Positions 47,311-57,312 of a stretch of 64,000 nucleotides of DNA are shown piece by piece. A program made the position numbers and the translations under genes. Origin of the DNA: CAVQRC01 sp963715045 (lineage in GTDB: Bacteria; Planctomycetota; Planctomycetia; Pirellulales; Lacipirellulaceae); contig CAVQRC010000004.1 in NCBI GenBank assembly GCA_963715045.1, positions 806,001 through 870,000 of the forward strand. The letters run 5' to 3'. Position 1 is the stretch's first letter; each line of letters starts with the position of its first letter. The notes under the pieces are model-generated. The model saw nothing but the letters and a program-made list of their open reading frames with translations. It ran no database searches and was not told where the DNA came from.

Positions 47311-49797
47311 ATGTCGACTTATCAACCACGTCCTGCTCCTCATTGGCGGCGCCGAGTTCCGCCGTCCCAGCGACGCGGCGTCCTGCTGCTGGTCATCCTG
47401 AGCATGCTCGTCGTGTTCTTGATGACGGCAGTCACGTTTGTCGTGGTTGCCCGCCACTACAACCAGGCCGCCAAGGCCTCGAGCAACGCCAACCGCGTCG
47501 CAGCCTCGGCCGATCATCTGCTCGACGAGGCCGTGTATGACCTCATTCGCGACACCGACAACCGCAGTCGCGAATCCGCTTCCACAGCCTGCTCCGAGAT
47601 CTCTACGGCAACGACGGCTTGACCGCAAACGCTACGGCGGCGTCGTCATCGAAGACACCGACCGCCAACTCATGCGGCTCACCTTCGATACGACGGCCAA
47701 CACGACCAGGTCGGAGTTGATGGAACTCGATCCTCAGGGGCGTCAATCACGCCAGCGAAATCGAGAGGTTACTACAACGGGCGAGCGATCACGATGACGA
47801 CCGGCCCGGCCCGCGGTCTCACGGCCCGCGTGATCGGCTATACGAGAAATGCCAACTGGCCGAACTCGTTGTTACGTCGTTTAAGAGCGATATGAGCGGC
47901 GCAGGCGTCGTGCTACCCACAACGGGAAACGCGTTCCGCATCAACGGTCGTCCGTTCAACGGTTACGGCGCCGGCTACCACGCTCGTGCCCGATCCGCTG
48001 CGGGTGGCCCCTGGACCGGGAGTTTGGCCGACTCAGCGTCCGGGAGTGGATTCCTGCGACCAGTAGTGGGAACCAGGAGTTCTATCAGCTCCCGGTCGCG
48101 CTGGCCGGCAATCCGGTCTTTTTCGACCTCGTGCTCACCCGCGAAATGTATGGGCCGCGAAACACGACCGAGTACCCCGGTCTGGGCGGCCTGGATGAGC
48201 CCTGGGACGCCGCCGATAACCAGAACATGTTTCTGGGGATGGTGCCCGTCGATCCCGTGACGCCTCGGAATCTGGTTCCGAATAACCAGGTCGATGCCAA
48301 CTTTCTGCCGACCAATCAAGTCGACCACATTGTGCAGCCGTCGTTTCATCGTCGGGCCCTGGTCAATTACTTTCTCAGTGAAAACCTCTCGAACTATGCT
48401 CCCGAACGGCTCGCTGCCCGGAGGCTCTGGAACAGCGAACTGCTTTTCGCCGGAGGACCAGGAACCATCGAGGCCAGTGAGCAACAGATTGCCCGCCGCA
48501 CGATCCTCCGCCCGCTGCCATTCGATCACCCGAATTTTCCCCGCCTCGGCGGCGAAGGGGCGACCGACCCCGATCATCTGATCCACGGGCCGTGGGATGT
48601 CGACAACGACGGCGACGGCGTCGCTGACAGCATCTGGGTCGACCTGGGCTATCCGGCGATGAAAGCCGCCGATGGCCGGTTGTATCGCCCGATGTTCGCG
48701 ATCCTGTGCCTCGATCTCGACGGGCGGCTCAACATGAACGCCCACGGTTCGCGGGATGAATTGCGACCCGAGCCGATGGGTGCGCAGCGGATACGTCTGG
48801 CCGGCAATATCAACGCCTCGAATCTGCCCAAGGGACAAGGCTATGGTCCGCCCGAGATCAGCCTCAAGCCACTGTTCAACAATGGTCCCTACGTGCCGCT
48901 GCTCGAAGGGGTGAATGATCTGTTGGGACGGTACGGCTTCGGCGGCCGCCCGGGCACGCTCAATCGCTGGAACTATCGCGCGCAGATGAGACTTTCCGAC
49001 TACCCGATCCAATACGATCAGCTCACGAATTCCCGCCGCGGATTTCTCTCGCCGCCCGATCTCAAGGGGCGGTTTCCCATGGGGGTCGATTTCCAGGGGC
49101 AACCCGAGTATTCGCTCTTCAGCAATGTCCCGCTGACGCCGCTCGTGACGGGTCCCAACGTCCATGGTGACGAGGAAACGATGGCGATGGGTTCGGCCTA
49201 CGATTTCGACTTGATCAGCGACAGTCCCCGCGATGCGATTGTCTCGGCCACCGACGCGGCTTTCATGGTTGGAGAGCTGGAACGCCTGCTGCGCCCCTTC
49301 GATGCGGATACCGAAATCCTTCCCGATCGACTGGAGCGGCTGCTCCAGCAATCAGGGCTGAGCCAGAATCGAATTCGCGAACTTGCGTCACGCTCTGACC
49401 ACGGTCAGCACCGATCTCCCGGTGCCGGGCGAAATCCTGCCTGCCCATGCCCGCGAAGATCTCGCGAATCCTGGAATTCGCAACAAAGTGGTGCAGACGC
49501 TTGGTGCCGACAGCGACCTGGCCTGGAAGCTCGAGCATGGCGTCAACCTCACGCTGGCGGAATTGTTGACGGTCCGGCTGATTGACGGGCAGACGTCACC
49601 GACGGCCGCCGGCGTCCGAGCCCAGGTCCGCCAGATGCTCGCTCCGGATCTGATCGACAATCTTCGCCTGGATCTCAACCGCCCCTTCGGCGACTACATC
49701 GACAACAACAACAACGGCGCCGTGGACGAGCCTCTCGAAGCCGATCGAACGTCGGATCAGGTCGAACCCGGTCGCCCGCCAGGCCGACGCCCAGGCG
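47311..49797 (+). pseudogene. N-terminal part of giant GspK/PilX-like protein, interrupted by multiple frame changes
   Basis: The start MSTYQPRPAPHWRRRVPPSQRRGVLLLVILSMLVVFLMTAVTFVVVARHYNQAAK has the GspK/PilX-type N-terminal helix. From about 47570 to 48130 the frame changes several times. Readable pieces are IRFHSLLRDLYGNDGLT, NHASEIER, YYNGRAITMTTGPARGLTARVIGYT and MSGAGVVLPTTGNAFRINGRPFNGYG. The piece LTREMYGPRNTTEYPGL to LLQQSGLSQNRIREL (48131-49381) is intact. Extra bases near 49382 and 49755 lead to the intact last part at 49798. Corrected, the whole protein would be about 1900 residues, far larger than standard GspK. Confidence 0.7.
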
Positions 49798-52700
49798 TTG
49801 ACGTCCCCCGTCGAAAGTTCGAATGCGGTCTACGCCGCCGCCCCTCTCGAGGTCGCCTATGGAGAACCGAAACGGCAGCTTGCCCGGCAACTCCTCGCCC
49901 GGCACCTGTATATCCTCATGCTGTTGTTGACCGACGACGAGTACACCTTCGACCTGCAGGATGCGAGCGTTCCCAAGGAGGTCTATACGCGTACGATGAT
50001 CGCCCAGTGGTGCATCAACGTGGTCGACTTTCGCGATGCCGACGCGATCTGCACGGGATTTGAATTCGACATCAACCCCTTCGACGGCTGGAACGTCGAC
50101 GGCGACCCGGCGACCGATGATTCAGACAACAACATCTCGATCGACAACGCCGAAGACTTCCAGGGGGCCGCTCATCCCGACCGCCGACTTCTCTGGGGCA
50201 CTGAGTATCCGCACTTGATCCTGACCGAAGCCACGGCTTTTCACGACTATCGCCTGATCGACTCGACCATCGATAACGGAGAAGGAAAGGTACGTGGCAA
50301 TGAGCAGGAGGACGACGACGACCTCGACCAGTACCGCGTGCCCGAAGGATCGCTGTTCGTCGAATTGCTCTCGATGGGGAATCCCAGCAATATCGTGCAT
50401 CCCCGCGAGTTGTACGGTGTTTCGAATAACAACGAGTGGTATCTCGATGTTGGCCGCCGCAGTGCCGATGGTGTCAATCCTGTCTGGCGACTGGCGGTCA
50501 GCGAACCGCATCGCGACGACGAATCCCCTCGTTTTCGGGCCCTCAAGAGTAACGACCCCAAATCGCACTTCGAGACGATCACGTTCCAGCCCGATCGCAT
50601 GGATCTGATTCGCCCGACCAATATCACCGAGTTCCGCAACAATTCCCCCGATGGGATCCCTCAAAACGACGCGGTTCGCCTCGAGCGATTCGTATGGTTT
50701 TCCCGCCGGGCACCCGGATCGAACGAAATCGATTCGCCGCTTGCCCGCAGAACGTATTGGAATCGCCAGGGCTCGCTGAATGAACCGGTGCCCCTGCCGG
50801 TCGGACACTACATGATCGCCGGACCTCGAGAGCGAACCGTCGTTGGCTCGAAGGAGGTTGGTGCGATCCGCAGCCCGGCAGATCACCGGATTCTGCTGTT
50901 CCCCAACGCGGTGAGAACGTCCGGTGGCGGCACCACCCTGCAATTTCAGGGCGATCCAATCCAAACGACGTACGTCGGCGCGGCGCCGCACAGTTTCAAC
51001 CCGAGCGGAGCTTTTGGATCGCAAATCAAGCATGCCGCTGTGGTCATCGCCGACATCGATCTGCCCAACAACGACTGGGGAGGACGCGATTCAGGGATGA
51101 ATATCAGCGAGCCGCTTCCGGTCGATGGGTATTACCCGCTCCCCTCGCACGGCCTGGGGCTGATGGTTCCCCCTGGCCCCGGTTTCACGATTTCCGACGG
51201 GTACGGCGATGGGATCGATCTCACCCGCCGACTCCCTGATACGCCGCTCGATCTGGTTCCCACGATCCCGCCTCAGCGACCGCGACCGATTCGCAAGATG
51301 ATCGCCGATATTGGACTCGAAGCGATCGGAACTTCGCAGAACGTACGGACCATCTTTTTGCAGCGGCTCGCCGATCCGACGCTGCCCTGGAATCCCGATC
51401 CCGATGATCCCCAGTTCGGCACCCAGTTCAAATCCAGCCTGCCGCTCAATCCGTACCTCACGATCGACTGGTTACCGGTCGATCTGACGATCTACAACGG
51501 CGAAGACGAAGCAGACGGTGATTACAGCGGTCGCGATGGCAGCTTCATCTCCGAAGATGTGACCGGTACCTACCAGGATGTACGCTTCGAATCACGCGAG
51601 CGCGGCAAGCGACCCAACGCTGCCGGCAGTGGTGGCGAGGTGCTCAACCTCTGGAAGGCCACGACCGAGCCGAACCTTCGCCGCAGTCAACGACAGCTGG
51701 GAGAAAGCTTCTTCCCCTATTCGCTTCGCCATACGCTCGGTTACTTGAACGAGGTTTTCTACACCAATCAGCCGGGTTCTTTCAGTTACGGCTCCTCCAG
51801 TCCGAACAAAGTGGCGAACGAGCGCGAGCTGGGATACTCGGATCGTGGGGCGGCAAATCCGTGGCTCACGTGGCTCGATCGACCGTTTGTGAGCCAGTAT
51901 GAACTGTTGCAGGTGCCGATCAGTCCGCCGGGTCGATTGACGTTCGATCATGATCAAAAGGCCGCCAATCTGAACCCCTACGATCCGGACCAGGATGAAG
52001 ATGACAAAGAACGCAAGTCGAACTACAACGCGGCCTTCGGCCATCTGCTGAACTTTTTTGCCAGTAGTGACGAGCCGGGCGAGGCGCCGAATTTCTATCG
52101 CGTTCTGGAGTACACCGGCGTGCCCACTCGGTTCGTCGGAGGGGAGGAAGTCTTTAATCCGGACGTGTTTGCGAATCTGACCGGCCCGACGACGCGTCGT
52201 CCGCCGTTCAATACGATTTCGTCCTATCGCGAACCGGGCAGGCTCAATCTCAACACGGTCATTGAAACGTTCGACGATCCGAGTGGAAACGGGATGGACC
52301 GCTCGCTCGTGTACGAAGGCCTGATGCATGGGCAAAGCGGTGTGACGCGTCATCCGGGCCCCGATTGGGATGAGTTTGTTCAGTCGCGGCGGGGCTACGC
52401 TCCGTCAACCGGTAAAGGAACAGCCAGCCAGGTTTTCGCGATGAATGATCGGGTACCGACGTTTTTTGCGGGTGCATTCCGAGCTGCCGATGCGAAAGGT
52501 ATCGAGGATACGTTGATCCTTTCCAACGATCCGCCTGGCTGGCGGCCTTCGGAAGGAAGCGGAGCCGACAACCTGATCCTGCGTCGCGAAAGTGACAACG
52601 CGGGCGGCGTCAACGACAGTGGCTCGGGTGAGAATTCCCTGTTTCGCGATTCTTCGCCCAACCGCACAGCCCAGTTCAAGAACGTTGACCGTAATCCGTA

Positions 52701-53043
52701 CTTCCGCTATCAGCCCACGCAACGACTGGCCAACCTCACGACATCGCGATCCAATACGTTTGCGGTGTGGGTTACGGTAGGATTGTTCGAACTCGAGAGT
52801 CTGGAGGAAGCGGACGCGGTCCGTCAGGGCTACGGCTCCCTGGATGTGGCTCTCAACGAACCGGCCTTTCGCCGTATTTATCCGGACGGCTACAAGCTGG
52901 GCCAGGAACTGGGCATGGATTCGGGGGATGTCTCCCGGCACAAGGGGTTTTACATCATCGACCGCAGCGTCCCGGTGGGCTTCGAGCCGGGAGAGAATCT
53001 CAACGTCGATGACACGATTCTGCTTCGTCGGCGATTGCAGTAG
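49798..53043 (+). CDS. C-terminal 1081-residue part of giant GspK/PilX-like protein (intact frame)
   Basis: The frame is open and clean from about 49755 to 53043. It contains LTDDEYTFDLQDASVPKEVYTRTMIAQWCINVVDFRDADAICTGFEFDINPF, as in planctomycete pseudopilin-associated proteins with a minor-pilin-type helical region. It continues through a long polar region to SLEEADAVRQGYGSLDVALNEPAFRRIYPDGYKLGQELG and a C-terminus of RSVPVGFEPGENLNVDDTILLRRRLQ. No domain beyond this is recognised. The ATG/TTG at 49798 is not the natural start: this is the continuation of the gene that begins at 47311. Confidence 0.75.
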   Translation: MTSPVESSNAVYAAAPLEVAYGEPKRQLARQLLARHLYILMLLLTDDEYTFDLQDASVPKEVYTRTMIAQWCINVVDFRDADAICTGFEFDINPFDGWNVDGDPATDDSDNNISIDNAEDFQGAAHPDRRLLWGTEYPHLILTEATAFHDYRLIDSTIDNGEGKVRGNEQEDDDDLDQYRVPEGSLFVELLSMGNPSNIVHPRELYGVSNNNEWYLDVGRRSADGVNPVWRLAVSEPHRDDESPRFRALKSNDPKSHFETITFQPDRMDLIRPTNITEFRNNSPDGIPQNDAVRLERFVWFSRRAPGSNEIDSPLARRTYWNRQGSLNEPVPLPVGHYMIAGPRERTVVGSKEVGAIRSPADHRILLFPNAVRTSGGGTTLQFQGDPIQTTYVGAAPHSFNPSGAFGSQIKHAAVVIADIDLPNNDWGGRDSGMNISEPLPVDGYYPLPSHGLGLMVPPGPGFTISDGYGDGIDLTRRLPDTPLDLVPTIPPQRPRPIRKMIADIGLEAIGTSQNVRTIFLQRLADPTLPWNPDPDDPQFGTQFKSSLPLNPYLTIDWLPVDLTIYNGEDEADGDYSGRDGSFISEDVTGTYQDVRFESRERGKRPNAAGSGGEVLNLWKATTEPNLRRSQRQLGESFFPYSLRHTLGYLNEVFYTNQPGSFSYGSSSPNKVANERELGYSDRGAANPWLTWLDRPFVSQYELLQVPISPPGRLTFDHDQKAANLNPYDPDQDEDDKERKSNYNAAFGHLLNFFASSDEPGEAPNFYRVLEYTGVPTRFVGGEEVFNPDVFANLTGPTTRRPPFNTISSYREPGRLNLNTVIETFDDPSGNGMDRSLVYEGLMHGQSGVTRHPGPDWDEFVQSRRGYAPSTGKGTASQVFAMNDRVPTFFAGAFRAADAKGIEDTLILSNDPPGWRPSEGSGADNLILRRESDNAGGVNDSGSGENSLFRDSSPNRTAQFKNVDRNPYFRYQPTQRLANLTTSRSNTFAVWVTVGLFELESLEEADAVRQGYGSLDVALNEPAFRRIYPDGYKLGQELGMDSGDVSRHKGFYIIDRSVPVGFEPGENLNVDDTILLRRRLQ

Positions 53044-53151
53044 AGCCCGACTTCGGTGCGCTCGGAAGCGGGCTGTCCTGAGTGGGCGATGTGCTATGTT
53101 CGACGCTGCGAGTCGAGCTCGCTGATCGTCCCTCCCAACACTTCCCGCCTT

Positions 53152-53187
53152 CAGCCCCGACCCCTGACCCCTGACCCCCGACCCCTC
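53152..53187. repeat. Short CCCCTGAC-type tandem repeat before the MFS gene
   Basis: Degenerate copies of CCCCTGAC (CCCCGACCCCTGACCCCTGACC and so on) run up to the MFS coding start region. Similar CCTGA-rich runs occur at 59689-59725 and, on the other strand, at 60688-60720. Confidence 0.5.
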
Positions 53188-53236
53188 CTTCTACGATCGC
53201 CGATTCGCTATCGCGTTCGCGGCCCAGGTCGCGTTT

Positions 53237-54490
53237 GTGACGGCCAATACGCTGCTGGCGCACTATGCGCGGTGGATCGAGTTTCTGGGTGGCTCGGTGA
53301 GCGACGTCGGCTGGGTGATGGGCAGCGGAGCTGTGCTCGCGCTCGCTGTGCGGCCGTGGATGGGGCTCTGGATCAATCGCCTGGGGGCGACCTCGGTCTG
53401 GCGATTTGGCCTGACGATCTACCTGTTCAGCGTGCTGGCCAATCTGCTGATCACCGACGTTGGCCCCTTGATTTATCTCTGCCGGGCCACGTTCGTACTG
53501 GGGACGGGCCTGGTGTTCACCTCGAACCTCACGTACGTCGCCCAGATCGCACCGCCCCACCGCCAGGCCGAAGCGATCGGTGTGTTCGGCAGCGCGGGGT
53601 TCATCGCGATGTTCACCGGTCCCTTCGTGGGCGATCTGTTGCTGGGCTCGGGTGAGCGGTCCCGCGAGCGGTTCGTATGGTTCTTCGTCGTGGCGGCAGT
53701 CTGCGTTGCCGTGGCCTGGCTGCTGTTGACTCTGGGCCGCATGCCTCGGCGAAGATCGCCCGCCTCGTCGGTCGGGATTCGCAACTTCATCGCAACCGTC
53801 AAGGAGCATTGGCCCGGCTCGATTCTGCTGGTCAACCTCGTGTTCGGCATGTGCGTGATCATCCCCTTCGGCTTCGTGGCTTCGTTTGTCGATCACGCTC
53901 GAATCGATGCTTCGATCCAGCCCGTCGGACTGTTCTTTCTCGGCTACGGTGGTTGGGGGTTGTTCGTGCGGTTGCTATCTCGAAGGCTGGCCGATCGGGT
54001 CGGGCGACGACGGGTGCTGGCGGCCGGGACCTGCTTCTATGCCCTCGGACTGCTATGCTTTTTGCCGGTCGATGCCAGCCGGCCCTGGCTGTTGCTGCTG
54101 CCCGGCATGGTCTGCGGAACCGGGCACGCGCTGACCTTCCCATGCGTCAACGCCCTCGCCCTCGAACCGTTTCCGCAGGACGTGCGGGGTATCGGTTCCT
54201 CGTTGTCACTGATGTTCTTCGACCTCGGTGCCATTGCCGGAGCACCGATCCTGGGTACCGTCGCCGAACGTTTTGGCTACTCGCCGATGTTCGCTTCGGC
54301 GGCCATTGTGACGGGCGTGGTGGTGGCGTACTACACGTTGTGTGCCCCAGTACGAAGCACTTCGCTGGAAGCAGTTGCCAGTGCTGCAAGCCAGGAACGA
54401 CACGCGGGCACGGTCGAAGTTCTCCGTGCTGGTCCCGAACACCAACCCTACGAGATCCACGATCAGCAACGCCGACGACCCGTCGCGTGA
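53237..54490 (+). CDS. MFS transporter
   Basis: The protein is hydrophobic with about twelve TM helices. It has the arginine-rich loop between helices 2 and 3 region (VLALAVRPWMGLWINRLG) and VFTSNLTYVAQIAPPHRQAEAIGVFGSAGFIAMFTGPFVGDLL. The first helix seems to begin upstream of GTG 53237 (YDRRFAIAFAAQVAFVTANTLLAHYARWIEF), and that extension is open back to a stop at 53165 with no ATG or GTG. So the true start may be a CTG at 53171, inside the short repeat, or the 5' end may be altered. The substrate is unknown. Confidence 0.85.
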   Translation: MTANTLLAHYARWIEFLGGSVSDVGWVMGSGAVLALAVRPWMGLWINRLGATSVWRFGLTIYLFSVLANLLITDVGPLIYLCRATFVLGTGLVFTSNLTYVAQIAPPHRQAEAIGVFGSAGFIAMFTGPFVGDLLLGSGERSRERFVWFFVVAAVCVAVAWLLLTLGRMPRRRSPASSVGIRNFIATVKEHWPGSILLVNLVFGMCVIIPFGFVASFVDHARIDASIQPVGLFFLGYGGWGLFVRLLSRRLADRVGRRRVLAAGTCFYALGLLCFLPVDASRPWLLLLPGMVCGTGHALTFPCVNALALEPFPQDVRGIGSSLSLMFFDLGAIAGAPILGTVAERFGYSPMFASAAIVTGVVVAYYTLCAPVRSTSLEAVASAASQERHAGTVEVLRAGPEHQPYEIHDQQRRRPVA

Positions 54491-54512
54491 AAGGTCGTTC
54501 GTCGTACAACGT

Positions 54513-55064
54513 GTGTAGTCGGGTCACTCCGTGACCCGCTGTGGGGATCGCCCTCGGTCGCGACCGCCTCCTGGCCGGCGAGGCGTCAGTTCGATTGGCC
54601 GCGGTTTGCTGGAACGCAACTGCTCGTGTCACGGAGTGCCCCGGCTACGCGTGTAGTCGGGTCACTCCGTGACCCGCTGTGGGGATCGCCCTCGGTCGCG
54701 ACCACCTCCTGGCCGGCGAGGCGTCCGTTCGATTGGCCGCGGCTTGCTGGAACGCGACTGCTCGTGTCACGGAGTGCCCCGGCTACGTGTGTAGTCGGGT
54801 CACTCCGTGACCCGCTGTGGGGATCGCCCTCGGTCGCGACCACCTCCTGGCCGGCGAGGCGTCCGTTCGATTGGCCGCGGCTTGCTGGAACGCGACTGCT
54901 CGTGTCACGGAGTGCCCCGGCTACGTGTGTAGTCGGGTCACTCCGTGACCCGCTGTGGGGATCGCCCTCGGTCGCGACCACCTCCTGGCCGGCGAGGCGT
55001 CCGTTCGATTGGCCGCGGCTTGCTGGAACGCGACTGCTCGTGTCACGGAGTGCCCCGGCTACAT
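54513..55064. repeat. Four tandem 138-bp units with internal inverted-repeat ends
   Basis: Units start at 54513, 54651, 54789 and 54927, exactly 138 bases apart. Units 2-4 are identical by eye, and unit 1 differs at a few positions. Each unit begins with a 21-base arm (GTAGTCGGGTCACTCCGTG and two more bases) and ends with its inverted copy (19 of 21 positions match). Each also holds the palindrome GGGTCACTCCGTGACCC. The ends look like a MITE-type element in tandem. The 138-base period is a multiple of three, which keeps long open frames on both strands that are not genes. The array ends directly at the argF stop codon. Confidence 0.85.
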
Positions 55065-55988
55065 TTACATTTGCCGTGCTTGCTCGAGCAGCCACACCAG
55101 GATGCCCTTCTGCACGTGCATTCGATTGGCCGCCTGCTCGATGATCACGCTGGCCGGCGAATCGATGACCTCATCGGTGACTTCCTCCCCGCGGCGGGCG
55201 GGCAGGCAATGCATGAACACCGCTTCGGCCGGCGCGGCCGCCATCAGTGCTTCGTTGACCTGGTAGGCGGCGAAGTCGCGCTGCCGCTGTTCCCGTTCAG
55301 ATTCCTGACCCATGCTCGCCCACACGTCCGTGTAGACGGCATCGGCACCGTCGACCGCTGCGTGCACGTCCCGCGTAAACTCGATCTCCAGGCCGGGTGC
55401 CTGGTCGGCCAGGGATTCGCGACTCGCGTCAGAGAAGTCGTAACCTCGTGGGGCGGCGAGCGACATCCGCATCCCGGTTCGCTGGCAGGCCAATGCCAGA
55501 CTCAACGCCACGTTGTTCGAATCACCGACCCAGGCCAGCTTGCGACCCCGCAACTCACCTAACCGCTCCCACAACGTGAACAGGTCCGCCATCGCCTGGC
55601 AAGGATGCTCGAGGTCGGTCAAGGCGTTGATGATCGGGCAACTTGCATAACTGGCCATCTCCACCACCGTGGCATGGTTCTTGGCCCGAACGGCCAGGAT
55701 ATCGACCATCGCACACAGAACTCGTGTGAAGTCGGACAGGCTCTCGCGTTTGCCGAAGCCCACGTCGTCGCCAAGCATCATGCTGGCCCCGCCCAGGTGC
55801 GTCATCCCGGTCTCAAAACTCACCCGCGTTCGTAGCGACTGCTTCTCGAACAACAGGCCAAGCATCTGGCGTTCCAGATACGGAGGGCGTTGTCCCCGGA
55901 CGAGAGCGTGCTTCATCTCCGCCGAACGAGCGAAGATGTGGTCGACTTCAGTCGCAGTAAGATCGGATACAGAAAGAAAATGACGCAT
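55065..55988 (-). CDS. argF: Ornithine carbamoyltransferase
   Basis: It makes citrulline from ornithine and carbamoyl phosphate in arginine biosynthesis. The start MRHFLSVSDLTATEVDHIF (55988) is typical. QSLRTRVSFETGMTHLGG is the carbamoyl phosphate loop, HPCQAMADLFTL the second motif, and HCLPARRGEEV the OTC-specific Cys motif. The frame to 56498 extends antisense into argD and is discounted. It is the last gene of argB-argD-argF. Its stop lies at the edge of the 138-bp repeat array. Confidence 0.96.
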   Translation of the reverse strand: MRHFLSVSDLTATEVDHIFARSAEMKHALVRGQRPPYLERQMLGLLFEKQSLRTRVSFETGMTHLGGASMMLGDDVGFGKRESLSDFTRVLCAMVDILAVRAKNHATVVEMASYASCPIINALTDLEHPCQAMADLFTLWERLGELRGRKLAWVGDSNNVALSLALACQRTGMRMSLAAPRGYDFSDASRESLADQAPGLEIEFTRDVHAAVDGADAVYTDVWASMGQESEREQRQRDFAAYQVNEALMAAAPAEAVFMHCLPARRGEEVTDEVIDSPASVIIEQAANRMHVQKGILVWLLEQARQM

Positions 55989-56002
55989 CGGTGAATCGTG
56001 GC

Positions 56003-57202
56003 TTAGGAAGTGGCGTGTTGGAGGACGTCGATGAGCACATCGCAGCCCTCGTCGAGTTCCTCGTCCGTGAGAGTCATGGCGGGAAGCAGACGCAATACGG
56101 TTCCCTGAGTACAGTTGATCAACAACCCCCGCTCCAGACACTGCTGGACGATCGGTCCGCCCTCGATCGACAACTCGAGCCCGATCATCAGGCCGCACAC
56201 CCGCAACTCCGTGACGATGGGCAGGGCCTCGACCAGTGGTGACAGGCGGGCCTCGAATTGACGACCCAGTACCCGGGCCCGCTCGAGCAGGTTGTCGCGT
56301 GAGATCGCGGTGAGTGTGGCGATGCCAGCCGCAGCCGCGATGGGGTTTCCGCCGAAGGTGGCGGCGTGCATGCCGGGCCTGAGGCTGCGGGCGACTTCGG
56401 GAGTGGCCAGAATGGCCCCGCCGGCGATCCCGCCGCAGAGACTCTTGGCGAGCGACATGATGTCGGGCTGAATCCCGAAATGCTGATAGGCGAACCATTC
56501 GCCGGTCCGCCCACAGCCGGTCTGCACTTCGTCGAAAACCAGCAGTAACTCATACTCGTCGGCCAATTGGCGGAGTCCCGGCAGGAAGTCGGGAGGAGGA
56601 ATCCGGATCCCCCCCTCGCCCTGGATCGGCTCGACGAGAATCGCGGCGGTCTCTTCGTCGATCTTGCTGCGAACGTCGTCGAGATCACCGTACCTGGCAT
56701 AGCAGAATCCGGCCATCAACGGCCCGAGACCTTCGTGATACTTCGGCTGGGCCGTGGCCGTCGTCGCGGCCAGCGTTCGTCCGTGGAAACCACCCGTAAA
56801 CGTGATGATCTTGAATCGCGATTCGGGGGTATGCAGTCGAGCCAGCTTGATGGCCGCCTCGTTGGCCTCGGCCCCCGAGTTGCAAAAGAACGCCTGCCCG
56901 CCGAAACTTCGCTCGCTGAGCATCTGCGCCCATCGCCCTTGTGCCTCGATGTGCCAGGTGTTCGGTACGTGGATCAGTTCACCGACCTGGTGGCGAACGG
57001 CCGCGACGACGTCGGGGGGGCAATGACCGAGCAGATTGCACCCCCAGCCGGGAAAGAAATCGAGGTACGATTTCCCACCCGCGTCCCACACCCGCGAGCC
57101 CTCGCCCCGCACGAGCGTGACCGGATACCGGATATAGTTCGGCACCACGTATCGCTCGAATAGCTCGCGCGTGGCGTCAAAGGTCGTCGGGGCAGCAGAC
57201 AT
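56003..57202 (-). CDS. argD: Acetylornithine aminotransferase
   Basis: It is a PLP-dependent class III aminotransferase. The start MSAAPTTFDATRELFERYVVPNY at 57202 is preferred over 57283. Features are GEGSRVWDAGGKSYLDFFPGWG, FFCNSGAEANEAAIKLAR, ITFTGGFHGRTLAATTATAQPKYHEG, LVFDEVQTGCGRTGEWFAYQHFG (PLP-binding Asp) and DIMSLAKSLCGGIAGGAIL (catalytic Lys). It transfers an amino group to N-acetylglutamate semialdehyde. The gene is 14 bases upstream of argF. Confidence 0.95.
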   Translation of the reverse strand: MSAAPTTFDATRELFERYVVPNYIRYPVTLVRGEGSRVWDAGGKSYLDFFPGWGCNLLGHCPPDVVAAVRHQVGELIHVPNTWHIEAQGRWAQMLSERSFGGQAFFCNSGAEANEAAIKLARLHTPESRFKIITFTGGFHGRTLAATTATAQPKYHEGLGPLMAGFCYARYGDLDDVRSKIDEETAAILVEPIQGEGGIRIPPPDFLPGLRQLADEYELLLVFDEVQTGCGRTGEWFAYQHFGIQPDIMSLAKSLCGGIAGGAILATPEVARSLRPGMHAATFGGNPIAAAAGIATLTAISRDNLLERARVLGRQFEARLSPLVEALPIVTELRVCGLMIGLELSIEGGPIVQQCLERGLLINCTQGTVLRLLPAMTLTDEELDEGCDVLIDVLQHATS

Positions 57203-57312
57203 GCGGTTCTCCCAGAAACTAACGGCGGGTCGGGCCGCCAGACGATCGGTACGGCAGATAGCGGACCGGATCGTTACGGTCACGACATCTCTATCTCTTC
57301 AGCGATCGCGGT

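Noticed and set aside
54513..55064. CRISPR array
   Set aside because: The units are contiguous and identical, without unique spacers, and no cas gene is present.
54586..55144. Long open frames on both strands across the 54.5-55.1 kb repeat
   Set aside because: The frames exist because the 138-bp unit is a multiple of three without stops. They repeat the same peptide and show no family or start signal.
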